Virus record (IMG/VR): IMGVR_UViG_3300024520_000462
Location: 1 to 25,296 of that record
Length of the DNA: 25,296 bases
Direction: 5' to 3' (one strand)
Origin: a virus
Shown here: piece by piece, positions 1 to 5,915 of the stretch
How the letters are laid out: each line of letters opens with the position of its first letter
Numbering within the stretch: position 1 is the first letter of the stretch
The notes under the pieces: generated by a model
What the model was told of the DNA's origin: nothing
Seen by the model: only the letters and a program-made list of their open reading frames with translations
Database searches by the model: none
Program-made: the position numbers and the translations under genes

Positions 1-420
1 GTGAGCAGACCCGACTTCATTTGTGCGGCGTGCGGAGGCTCGAGGGTCCAACACGCGCATTTCGTCGACCTGAACGAGAGGGCGATCGACTGGTCCGAAT
101 CGTTCGGCGAATGGTGCGACGGCGCCGACCCGGAGAAGGATGGCGGAGTCGTCAAGGTGGCAGGGATCGGAAATTCGTGGTGCAAAGATTGCGAGATTCA
201 CGTCGCGATCATTGACCTCACTAGCGGCTACGGTCGCGCCATGGCCGACAAGCTGGCGGCGCGCTTAGCCGTTCATCATGTCCGGCCTGGCTGGTGTACA
301 GATGAGACGCGGTGCCCCTGTTGTGGCATGCGCGATCTGATTGACACCGACCCCGAAAAATATTGGCGCTGCGTTGCATGCGGCGAAACGTTCGAGGTGC
401 TGAAGGATGCGAGCGAATGA
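1..420 (+). CDS. Small protein with two CxxC zinc-ribbon-like parts
   Basis: I do not recognise a named family. The 139-residue product has CAAC near residues 8-11 and CKDC near 61-64, which could be two halves of one zinc ribbon separated by an acidic insert of about 50 residues. A compact second ribbon (CPCC near 105-108, CVAC near 124-127) lies near the C-terminus. A nucleic-acid-binding or structural zinc role is plausible but only inferred. The frame opens with GTG at the first base of the window, so the true start could lie upstream. The stop overlaps the start of the methyltransferase frame by 14 bases, suggesting a shared transcript. Confidence 0.7.
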   Translation: MSRPDFICAACGGSRVQHAHFVDLNERAIDWSESFGEWCDGADPEKDGGVVKVAGIGNSWCKDCEIHVAIIDLTSGYGRAMADKLAARLAVHHVRPGWCTDETRCPCCGMRDLIDTDPEKYWRCVACGETFEVLKDASE

Positions 421-1260
421 AACGACGACGACGCAAATTACGATCGGATCCTTGTTCAGCGGGATCGGAGGACTGGAGCTCGGGCTCGAGGCAGCAGGCC
501 TCGGCCCCGTCCTTTGGCAAGTCGAAAAGGATCCCTTCTGCCGATCGATCCTCGCCAAGCGATGGCCCGATGTCGACCGCTACACAGACGTCAGAGACGT
601 CGGCGGGGTCCATGCCATCGACTGCGATCTCGACGGCTACTGCTTCGCACAAGGAGACTGCAGCGGTGTGTTGCAATCGGTTGACCTCATCTGCGGCGGC
701 TTCCCCTGTCAGGACGTCTCCCACCCTGGCCGACGCGCTGGCATCGAAGGTACTCAGAGCGGTCTATGGTTCGAAATGCAGCGCATCATTTGCGAGCTTC
801 GACCCCGCTTCGTCTGCGTGGAAACAGCGCAGGGATCGCTACTCGAGGTCTCGGAGCTGTCATCGGCGGACTTTCCTCGATCGGGTACGACGCGATCTGG
901 TTCCCTGTTCGCGCTCACGACATTGGTGCACCTCACGGTCGGGCGCGCACCTGGATCCTGGCCTACCCCGACAGCGAGCGATTCGAAGCTGAGCCGGTGA
1001 CACGGCTACATGCTCAAAGGCAACCCGGGGACGACGCTCACAGATGCGGTGGTTATCCACCACGGCGCGGCGACGAGGACGGGTGGCGAAGCTTTACCGA
1101 CGGAGGTGGGCCCTCGCCCGGAGTTCGTCGAGGCGCTGATGGGTATCCCACGGCGCTGGACCGATCCCGACTCCGAGCTCTAGGAAACGCAGTGGTTCCT
1201 GGCGTCGCGCAGCTCGTTGGTGAGATTGTGCTGAGGCTCGAGGCCTCTCGCGCGCCATGA
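407..1260 (+). pseudogene. C5-cytosine DNA methyltransferase, frameshifted
   Basis: The first frame (ATG 407, GAGGTG Shine-Dalgarno 7 nt upstream) encodes motif I (SLFSGIGGLELGLE), the cofactor acidic residue region (QVEKDPFCRSIL) and the catalytic loop GGFPCQDVSHPG with Cys101. At 821-825 the sequence reads gaaac. Adding one A gives gaa-aac and joins VCVE to NSAGIATRGLGAVIGGL, restoring the ENV-type motif VI and continuing in the next frame through motif VIII (DIGAPHGRARTWILAYP) to motif X (RALGNAVVPGVAQLVGEI), ending at 1260. The repaired protein would be about 284 residues, a usual size for small phage enzymes. As written, the first frame stops at 998-1000, so no complete enzyme is made. 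The site does not resemble a canonical slippery heptamer, so deletion or a homopolymer sequencing error is likelier than programmed frameshifting. A second frame anomaly in the C-terminal half is described among the findings. Confidence 0.85.
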
Positions 1261-1264
1261 TGGG
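1249..1264 (+). repeat. 16-bp leader repeat, copy 1
   Basis: CGCGCGCCATGATGGG overlaps the methyltransferase stop codon and sits just before the gene starting at 1274. An identical 16-mer occurs at 1591-1606 before the next gene. The GATGGGA part supplies the Shine-Dalgarno-like purines. Confidence 0.8.
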
Positions 1265-1273
1265 AGAGAACAA

Positions 1274-1582
1274 ATGATCAATTTCATCATCAGAGCGATC
1301 CGCAATCGCGAGCGCCGGAGGGCCGGCAGACTCACTCGAGATGAGCACATTGCAGCGTGTATCGAACGCGCGAGACGGACCGATCTGCGAATCGATGAGC
1401 TGGTGGCGCTCTACAATCCACACACCGGCCACTGTTGCCCCGGCTGTTCAAGCGGCGAGTATCGAGAGCTCGGCAAGAAGTTCGATCGTCAGATCGACTG
1501 GCTGCGCCGGCTGCTCGTCAAGCGCGGAACCGCGGGCGATCTCGATATGATCCGGCGCATAGATCTTGAATGCTGGCCGTAA
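1274..1582 (+). CDS. Hypothetical 102-residue protein with a CCPGC motif
   Basis: Not recognised. ATG 1274 is preceded by GGGAGAG at a good ribosome-binding distance. The N-terminus (MINFIIRAIRNRERRRAG) is a short hydrophobic patch followed by a strongly basic stretch. The middle carries HTGHCCPGC, which could bind metal with the preceding His residues, and the C-terminal half is predicted helical and charged. It lies in the same direction as its neighbours, between the two copies of the 16-bp repeat. It is probably a phage accessory protein; function unknown. Confidence 0.65.
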   Translation: MINFIIRAIRNRERRRAGRLTRDEHIAACIERARRTDLRIDELVALYNPHTGHCCPGCSSGEYRELGKKFDRQIDWLRRLLVKRGTAGDLDMIRRIDLECWP

Positions 1583-1590
1583 GTCTCGAG

Positions 1591-1606
1591 CGCGCGCCAT
1601 GATGGG
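1591..1606 (+). repeat. 16-bp leader repeat, copy 2
   Basis: Identical to 1249-1264. It lies 8 nt after the stop of the preceding gene and 3 nt before the ATG at 1610, with GATGGGGA acting as the Shine-Dalgarno region. Confidence 0.8.
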
Positions 1607-1609
1607 GAC

Positions 1610-2035
1610 ATGAAGTGGGCGGCAATGGTTCTGGTAGTTTTGCTCGGGTGTGATGTACCGGGCGAGCAAGGCGCAGTTGGAGAGCCCGGAGATCCTGGCG
1701 AGTCAGGTGAGCAGGGAGAGCTCGGGGATCCTGGTGAGCAGGGAGAGCCCGGAGATCCTGGTGAGCCAGGCTCGAGGGTCTCGCTATGCGCGTTTTCAGA
1801 ACCCATGATGATCGCCGATGTCGGCGGCTACATTGGTGCGAGGATGCTGTGCGAGATCACGTGTCAGTCGGAGCGAGGGCATGCTTGCACGACTCACGAG
1901 GCTGGTTTGATCGCGCAGAGGATCGGCGAGTTCCCTCACGCAGATACCTTTCTTGTGTCGCCAGGCTCAGATTGCTTTGGCGAGGGCGGCTGCCCTGACA
2001 GTGTCGACGAGAGGCATGTGGCCTGCTGCATGTGA
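1610..2035 (+). CDS. Collagen-like, Cys-rich lipoprotein
   Basis: The N-terminus is a short lipoprotein signal peptide: Lys2, a hydrophobic core (residues 4-12) and a lipobox LLGC with Cys14 as the lipidation site. Asp15 at position +2 is, by the E. coli rule, a signal for retention in the inner membrane. Residues 18 to about 56 are roughly 12-13 uninterrupted Gly-X-Y triplets (GEQ, GAV, GEP, GDP and so on), a collagen-like stalk rich in Glu, Asp and Pro. The remaining ~85 residues hold eight Cys, enough for four disulphides, and fit an extracytoplasmic domain. A role at the cell surface of infected or lysogenic cells, such as superinfection exclusion, is conceivable but not shown. GGGGA gives a close ribosome-binding site. 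Confidence 0.75.
   Translation: MKWAAMVLVVLLGCDVPGEQGAVGEPGDPGESGEQGELGDPGEQGEPGDPGEPGSRVSLCAFSEPMMIADVGGYIGARMLCEITCQSERGHACTTHEAGLIAQRIGEFPHADTFLVSPGSDCFGEGGCPDSVDERHVACCM
1709..1762 (+). repeat. Tandem 27-bp repeat in the collagen-like stalk
   Basis: Two adjacent 27-bp units (1709-1735 and 1736-1762) differ at two positions and encode EQGELGDPG and EQGEPGDPG. A more diverged unit precedes them. Near-identical tandem repeats of a multiple of three can change stalk length by slippage without losing the frame. Confidence 0.8.
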
Positions 2036-2451
2036 TGGCGATCCACGATCAGGAAGCGCTGGAGAATTGGCTCGAGACTATCGGCGCCAGCTGGCCCGAT
2101 CCTCATCCTGACATCGGCGAGCCGTTCACAGCGTGCAGCATCAACTACGAAGCGGAGCACACACTCGAGACGATGTTACCGCCAGGCCCGAGGCCTGACC
2201 CGTTCGAGGATATCTACGATAGCGAGGGGATCTGCGTAGGCGAACGTGAGCTAGATCCGGTGGAGCTCGCTCGAAGGATCGCAAGCTGGGAGGCCTACTG
2301 CGAGAGCTACGCCAAGCAGGGGCGACGCCAGATCAAGCGCGGCAAATTCAAGCTCTCGGGGACATTCCAGACCGAGCGCGGGGTTGAAGCTGAGGGCGAA
2401 TGGACCGGCGAAAACTGGCACTGGGTCTCACTTTCTCTCGCAAGCTCCTGA
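2035..2451 (+). CDS. Hypothetical acidic protein
   Basis: Not recognised. I chose ATG 2035, which overlaps the preceding stop as TGATG; an in-frame GTG three bases earlier is an alternative. The product (about 138 residues) is acidic and Trp/Pro-rich at the N-terminus (NWLETIGASWPDPHPDIGEP) and ends in a segment alternating charged and aromatic residues (GKFKLSGTF, EGEWTGENWHWVSLSL) that looks like a small beta-sheet. It is probably translated together with the lipoprotein gene upstream. A 65-nt gap with a promoter follows. Confidence 0.65.
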   Translation: MAIHDQEALENWLETIGASWPDPHPDIGEPFTACSINYEAEHTLETMLPPGPRPDPFEDIYDSEGICVGERELDPVELARRIASWEAYCESYAKQGRRQIKRGKFKLSGTFQTERGVEAEGEWTGENWHWVSLSLASS

Positions 2452-2465
2452 AACCATTGGTCAAT

Positions 2466-2517
2466 AATCGGTCTGTTACCCCTTGACGTTACGGGTAACG
2501 TGGTTATGTTACCAGTA
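2466..2517 (+). promoter_or_regulatory. Promoter/operator copy 1, leaderless start
   Basis: TTGACG (2483-2488), a 16-nt spacer and TATGTT (2505-2510) form a good sigma70-type promoter. The spacer contains the palindrome GTTACGGGTAAC (2488-2499), and further GTTAC copies lie at 2475-2479 and 2508-2512, overlapping the -10, as expected for a regulator site. Only 6 nt separate the -10 from the ATG at 2517, so transcription should begin at or next to the start codon. The 52-bp element recurs at 5674-5725 with 5 mismatches. Confidence 0.75.
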
Positions 2518-3122
2518 TGAACACGAACGAGAGAGCAAAAGCCATCCGCAAGGAACTCCGCGCCAAGTTGGGCGCGACCTCGCGCGACATCAGCGTCAGG
2601 AGCGACAAATACAGCATGGGCGCGACGATCTACGTCAAGATTAAGAGCGCCGACTACAGCCTCGAGGCGGTCAAGGAAATCGCCGAGAGCCACGCGAGCA
2701 TCCGCCGCGACAGCTTCGGAGAAATCCTCAAGGGTGGAAACGTGTATGTCAGTGTCGACTACACCGCCGAGGCAATCGCGCCGTTGGTCGATGAGCTGCA
2801 GGAAAAACTAGTTTCGGTTTATCGCTCTGGCGAGACTGTCGAAATCAAGGGCTTGAGCTGCCGCAATGTAGAAGACGGCCACAACGGATTCGGCGGTCTG
2901 GAATACTGGGAAGCGCTCGATGCGAACGGCGAAGAAATCGTTTTCACCTACGGCTTGGCGAGCATCGCCCGCCAGTTGGCCGAGAAGTTCTGCAGCGGAT
3001 ACACCGCACCCAAGAAGACCGAGAAGACCCGCCCCGCGCTGCGGCTCGTAACTGAGACCGCGCCGGCCGCACCGACCACCAACACGCAAATCGAATTTCT
3101 CTCGCACCTAGGGATCGTCTGA
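2517..3122 (+). CDS. LPD29-like domain protein, probably leaderless
   Basis: The 201-residue product starts KAIRKELRAKLGATSRDISVRSDKYSMGATIYVKIKS when read in short pieces; the pattern of a basic helix, the SVRSDKYSMG segment and a following IYVKIKS strand resembles the large polyvalent protein-associated domain LPD29 seen in phage and mobile-element proteins. The family name is from memory of the pattern, so moderately certain. Residues 60-100 repeat a helix-strand arrangement (VKEIAESHASIRRDSFGEIL, then GNVYVSVDY). The C-terminus is Pro/Thr/Ala-rich and probably flexible. No Shine-Dalgarno is visible because the ATG lies directly after the promoter. The stop overlaps the next start as TGATG. 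Confidence 0.75.
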   Translation: MNTNERAKAIRKELRAKLGATSRDISVRSDKYSMGATIYVKIKSADYSLEAVKEIAESHASIRRDSFGEILKGGNVYVSVDYTAEAIAPLVDELQEKLVSVYRSGETVEIKGLSCRNVEDGHNGFGGLEYWEALDANGEEIVFTYGLASIARQLAEKFCSGYTAPKKTEKTRPALRLVTETAPAAPTTNTQIEFLSHLGIV

Positions 3123-3283
3123 TGCCCCGCGAGATTGACCCCCGCAAAGGCGCTAGCGAGCGCGCTCGAATTGCAGCGCTCGAATGGAGCGACCCGCACC
3201 AATGCCGCGACTGTGGCGAGAGCACCACAAGCGACAAGCTGCCGCGCTGCTTATGCGAACCGACCAAGGAGAAGATCCGATGA
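3122..3283 (+). CDS. 53-residue Cys-motif protein
   Basis: A short frame starting MPREIDPRKGASERARIAAL and containing HQCRDC and RCLC, which together give four Cys that could bind one zinc. Both ends are TGATG overlaps (with 2517-3122 and with 3283-3861), which is strong evidence that it is a real, translationally coupled gene. Codon use resembles that of its neighbours. No family is recognised; a small zinc-knuckle phage protein is the most that can be said. Confidence 0.7.
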   Translation: MPREIDPRKGASERARIAALEWSDPHQCRDCGESTTSDKLPRCLCEPTKEKIR

Positions 3284-3861
3284 TGACAGACCAACAACAA
3301 ATGGAAGCCGCGATCGAGAGACTGATCGCCGCGTCGACTTCGCGCGACTTGCGCAAGGGTCTCGATCCTCTGTCTAGTCACCCCAGCGATAAAGCGTTTG
3401 AGGATCTTCACCGCGCGATCGGTGGCGCTGTTTTCATGATGCGCAAGGCTGCGAAGACTGAGCCCGCACCCAAGCCCGAAACGACTGAAACGAAATGCAC
3501 GGAGTGTGGCGGGAGCAACGTTCAGATCGCGATGTGGGTCCGGCCGAACACGGGTGAGATTCTCGACATGCCAAGCTCTGATTACGACTGCGCACGATTG
3601 GCCGGCTTGGCCTACTGCGACGACTGCGAAGAACACACGACACTGACCGACAATCCGAGCCCGCGGTTTAACAAGCCGAGCGGCTACAACTATTGCGGCT
3701 GCCGCGACTGTAGCGCGGACGTGATGGACCACGACTTGTGCTCCTACTGCGCCGAAGCTGGCTGCAACATCGAAGGGGGCGAGGATTGCAAACAGTCACC
3801 GCACGCGCCTGCCTGTGATCTCGATGACGACTGCGCCGGTGATTGCATGGAGCAAGGCTGA
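3283..3861 (+). CDS. Cys-rich phage protein
   Basis: I chose ATG 3283 because it overlaps the preceding stop (TGATG) and follows AAGGAGAAG; an adjacent in-frame ATG at 3286 is equally possible. The 192-residue product has a helical N-terminal half (MEAAIERLIAAS, LHRAIGGAVFMMRKAA), a Pro/Glu linker, then a C-terminal half with many Cys: CTEC, CDDC, CGCRDC, CSYCAEAGC and further single Cys. The pattern suggests two or three zinc sites. Several tailed phages carry similar small Cys-rich proteins of unknown function. It ends with a TGATG overlap to the next gene. Confidence 0.75.
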   Translation: MTDQQQMEAAIERLIAASTSRDLRKGLDPLSSHPSDKAFEDLHRAIGGAVFMMRKAAKTEPAPKPETTETKCTECGGSNVQIAMWVRPNTGEILDMPSSDYDCARLAGLAYCDDCEEHTTLTDNPSPRFNKPSGYNYCGCRDCSADVMDHDLCSYCAEAGCNIEGGEDCKQSPHAPACDLDDDCAGDCMEQG

Positions 3862-4115
3862 TGGGCAACCGAGATTTACATTTTCTGATGAGAGTGATCG
3901 ACGGGAACACGTGGGGACAGAAAGCGATCCCGACTGCGAAGGGCGAACACGAAGCCGGGCGAAGGCTCGAGCGTGCTGGATTCTTGAAACGAGATCGGAC
4001 CGTGAAGCACCGACCCTACGCCTACATCCCAACCGATAAGGGATGGGCCGCGGCAAACGCGATGCTTGGAGTCTTGAGCGCGATCGCGGATCTCGAATGT
4101 AAGGAGGTGAGCTGA
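3861..4115 (+). CDS. Small protein with winged-helix-like pattern
   Basis: ATG 3861 overlaps the upstream stop (TGATG) and is preceded by AAGG. The 84-residue product contains a pattern typical of the recognition helix and wing of MarR/ArsR-like folds: HEAGRRLERAGFLKRDR followed by a beta-turn and YAYIPTDKGW. This suggests DNA binding, possibly as a local regulator, and makes it one candidate for the protein acting at the GTTAC palindromes. That is inference; the length is short for a full regulator. The gene ends with a near-perfect AAGGAGGTGA Shine-Dalgarno serving the next gene. Confidence 0.65.
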   Translation: MGNRDLHFLMRVIDGNTWGQKAIPTAKGEHEAGRRLERAGFLKRDRTVKHRPYAYIPTDKGWAAANAMLGVLSAIADLECKEVS

Positions 4116-4573
4116 TGGGAACTTTCATTGTGAAGATGGCCGATGAGAAAGGTTCCAATTGGTATTTCGAATACAGCACGATCAGCGATTCAGTCTGCAC
4201 GACGGCGATGACGCGCGACGAGTTTGAGAAGTATTACCGTGATGAATACGGACGCCGCGCGATGGACTTCGATTTCGGTGAGCGAATGAAGCGCGTTGAT
4301 GCGAAGGGGACTAGCGCGCGTATGGATGAGAGCGCGGAGGATACGATCGGATCGTGTGACAGGTCCGGCACCAACGAGACATGGCTGAGCCCTAAGCAAG
4401 TTCTCGAGCTTGCGATCGCGTGGCGCACAGATCCAAAACACCAGATCGAAGGAGTCGATCACGATCTGATCTGCTGTATGTGCGGCAAGCCGATTGCTAG
4501 CGAGGCGGATCGGGTATGGCAATCTGATGACGAATGCGATCCGCTACACACTGCGTGCGCGGGGAAGGGCTAA
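4115..4573 (+). CDS. Hypothetical protein with C-terminal Cys/His motif
   Basis: The start is firm: AAGGAGGTGA lies 4 nt before ATG 4115, which overlaps the previous stop as TGATG. The 152-residue product has an N-terminal strand-rich part (TFIVKMADEKGSNWYFEYST), an acidic Tyr-rich helix and a C-terminal segment ICCMCGKPI with a later HTAC, matching a CxxC...HxxC zinc finger. I do not recognise the family. The operon context, with several other CxxC proteins, suggests a shared theme but no defined function. Confidence 0.7.
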   Translation: MGTFIVKMADEKGSNWYFEYSTISDSVCTTAMTRDEFEKYYRDEYGRRAMDFDFGERMKRVDAKGTSARMDESAEDTIGSCDRSGTNETWLSPKQVLELAIAWRTDPKHQIEGVDHDLICCMCGKPIASEADRVWQSDDECDPLHTACAGKG

Positions 4574-4576
4574 GAC

Positions 4577-5164
4577 ATGGGACGCGAGATCAGACGAGTG
4601 CCGAAAGGCTGGGAGCATCCAACCAAAACAGAGTTCGATCCGTTCAAGCGAATGACGGTTACGCGCTTCACCCCGATGTATGACGAAGACTACGAGACCG
4701 CGGCCGCGCGATGGTGGCTCAAGGCTGTAGCGTGGCAAGCCAAGGATCTAGAATCGGACGCGCTCGACGACTTCGAAAAGAGATGTTGCGCGGAAGGTGA
4801 GACCAAATGGTTTTGGGAATGGGATGGGGGTCCGCCCGATCCTGACTACTACCGACCGGTATGGAGCGACGATGAGCGCACCTGCTTTCAGATTTACCAA
4901 ACGGTGAGCGAGGGCACTCCATGTTCACCTGTGTTCGAAAATCTCGAGCAGTTGATCGCGTGGATGTGCAAGCCGATCGATCGCATTCGATGGCCGCAAT
5001 ACAACCGAGGCGAGGACTGGCAATGTTCGCAAGGCCGGTCCCTCGAGCAGGCCGAGGCGTTCGCGAAATCGCAGCACACTTTCTCAGGTGCGTTTCTACC
5101 GGGTCACGGTTTCGTCGATGGTATCGAGGCCAATGAGATCATGGGACGAGAGGACGGCAGCTGA
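4577..5164 (+). CDS. Conserved phage hypothetical protein (GREIRRVP type)
   Basis: The 195-residue product opens MGREIRRVPKGWEHP and contains WFWEWDGGPPDPDYYRP and YQTVSEGTPCSPVF. The N-terminal GREIRRVP signature with the WDG-PP-DYYRP and SEGTP-SPVF segments is one I associate with a family of uncharacterised phage proteins; its role is unknown. Trp, Tyr and Pro are abundant and it has neither signal peptide nor membrane segment. It lies 3 nt after the previous stop and ends with a TGATG overlap, so it belongs to the same translation-coupled string. Confidence 0.75.
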   Translation: MGREIRRVPKGWEHPTKTEFDPFKRMTVTRFTPMYDEDYETAAARWWLKAVAWQAKDLESDALDDFEKRCCAEGETKWFWEWDGGPPDPDYYRPVWSDDERTCFQIYQTVSEGTPCSPVFENLEQLIAWMCKPIDRIRWPQYNRGEDWQCSQGRSLEQAEAFAKSQHTFSGAFLPGHGFVDGIEANEIMGREDGS

Positions 5165-5511
5165 TGGCTGCGATCCCGACGATCGCTTGCCCGATCTGCA
5201 GAGGCTCGAGACTCGTGAAGATCGAGATCACGGAGCCATGTGTCTGCAGTCTCGAACCGGTCAAGTTCGCACCGGTCAGCGACGAGGAAGCGGCGCACCG
5301 CTACCGAGAAATGTTGGCGACACTCACCCGAGCGCAGAAGCGAGGGACGCAGTTGCTCACCCGAGCGCGTGACGCAGAGGCAAGGGTCGGCGAGGCAGTC
5401 GAGAGGCTGACGGCGCTAGCGTTGGAAATGAAAAAGAACGCGATCGGCTACGGCGCAATCGAGAGGGAAATTGCCCTAGCGGTTCTGGTTTTAGCCGAGG
5501 GCGAGCTCTAG
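5164..5511 (+). CDS. CxxC plus coiled-coil hypothetical protein
   Basis: ATG 5164 overlaps the preceding stop (TGATG). The 115-residue product starts with CPIC near residues 9-12 and CVC near 26-28, a short zinc-ribbon-like module, followed from about residue 42 by a long charged helix (RYREMLATLTRAQKRG and onward) that reads as coiled coil to the C-terminus. The family is not recognised. It is the last gene of the left string; the 404-nt regulatory gap follows. Confidence 0.65.
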   Translation: MAAIPTIACPICRGSRLVKIEITEPCVCSLEPVKFAPVSDEEAAHRYREMLATLTRAQKRGTQLLTRARDAEARVGEAVERLTALALEMKKNAIGYGAIEREIALAVLVLAEGEL

Positions 5512-5547
5512 CGGCGGGCCCCTTAGCGCCACGCTACGCAGAGGCTC

Positions 5548-5653
5548 GAGGGGCATGCACCCGGGTGGCTCCCCCTCCATGAAAATGAGCCCAGCAGGCT
5601 CCGGAGAGCGGCAAATGCCAATCCAGCCCCCGAGTCTCAGGGGGTCGAGACTC
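5548..5653 (+). other. Hairpin-forming intergenic segment
   Basis: This part of the 5512-5915 gap contains GAGGGG (5548-5553) with CCCCTC (5572-5577), and two mutually exclusive hairpins: CCCCC (5627-5631) with GGGGG (5640-5644), and GAGTCT (5632-5637) with AGACTC (5648-5653). No run of T follows, so it is not a standard intrinsic terminator. It could end or process the upstream transcript. Confidence 0.4.
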
Positions 5654-5673
5654 TGGCCGGATAATCGGTCGGA

Positions 5674-5725
5674 AATCGGCTTGTCACCCCTTGACGTTAC
5701 GGGTAACGTGCTTATGTTACTAGTA
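5674..5725 (+). promoter_or_regulatory. Promoter/operator copy 2
   Basis: Matches 2466-2517 at 47 of 52 positions. TTGACG (5691-5696), a 16-nt spacer and TATGTT (5713-5718) are intact, as is the palindrome GTTACGGGTAAC (5696-5707). Here AGTA is followed by AGAGAGGG rather than by a start codon, so the transcript should begin near 5725 with a leader of about 190 nt. An extra ATAATCGGTC lies upstream (5661-5670). Confidence 0.75.
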
Positions 5726-5767
5726 AGAGAGGGGAGACACCCCGACCCCCCGCCGGCCGGATAGCCG

Positions 5768-5893
5768 AGGCCCTGAGAGGGGTTGCTCACGGTGCTACGC
5801 CGGTGGCCGGCTTGCAGATTACTCAGGCCGACCCCAAAACCCGGAGACTAAAAGTGCGACTCCGGGCACGTGAGCAACTCCCTCTGAGGGCCT
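5768..5893 (+). ncRNA. Structured leader: long stem with two internal hairpins
   Basis: Bases 5768-5791 can pair with 5869-5893 over 23 base pairs, interrupted by one bulged base (5879) and one G-G mismatch (5775/5886). The enclosed 77 nt contain GCCGG-TGG-CCGGC (5799-5811) and a 7-bp hairpin CCCGGAG/CTCCGGG (5840-5846 with 5860-5866, 13-nt loop), giving a three-way junction. It starts about 43 nt after the predicted transcription start of promoter copy 2, and its 3' arm ends 12 nt before the AAGGAG of the next gene. It matches no riboswitch or ncRNA I know. A small inverted-repeat element is an alternative, although no flanking target duplication is visible. Confidence 0.55.
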
Positions 5894-5915
5894 ACACCCC
5901 AAACAAGGAGCCAGC

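Noticed and set aside
815-830. Programmed -1 frameshift in the methyltransferase
   Set aside because: Re-reading one base here would restore the enzyme, but gtg gaa aca is not an X XXY YYZ heptamer and tRNA-Glu would have to re-pair on GGA; mutation or read error is simpler.
363-992. Open frame of 209 codons overlapping the methyltransferase
   Set aside because: Ser/Arg-rich translation without motifs; the methyltransferase motifs lie in the two other frames.
1709-1762. CRISPR-like array
   Set aside because: The repeats are directly adjacent without spacers and encode in-frame Gly-X-Y triplets.
2944-3732. Long minus-strand open frame of 262 codons
   Set aside because: It lies opposite three coupled + strand genes with good ribosome-binding sites and CxxC motifs; its translation is Arg/Ser-rich low complexity with no recognisable domain.
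5555-5764. Open frame of 69 codons in the intergenic region
   Set aside because: It crosses the whole promoter/operator copy 2 and the hairpins, and lacks a ribosome-binding site.
5768-5893. tRNA or tmRNA
   Set aside because: There is neither cloverleaf, TPsiC-type arm, nor CCA end; the stem is far longer than an acceptor stem.
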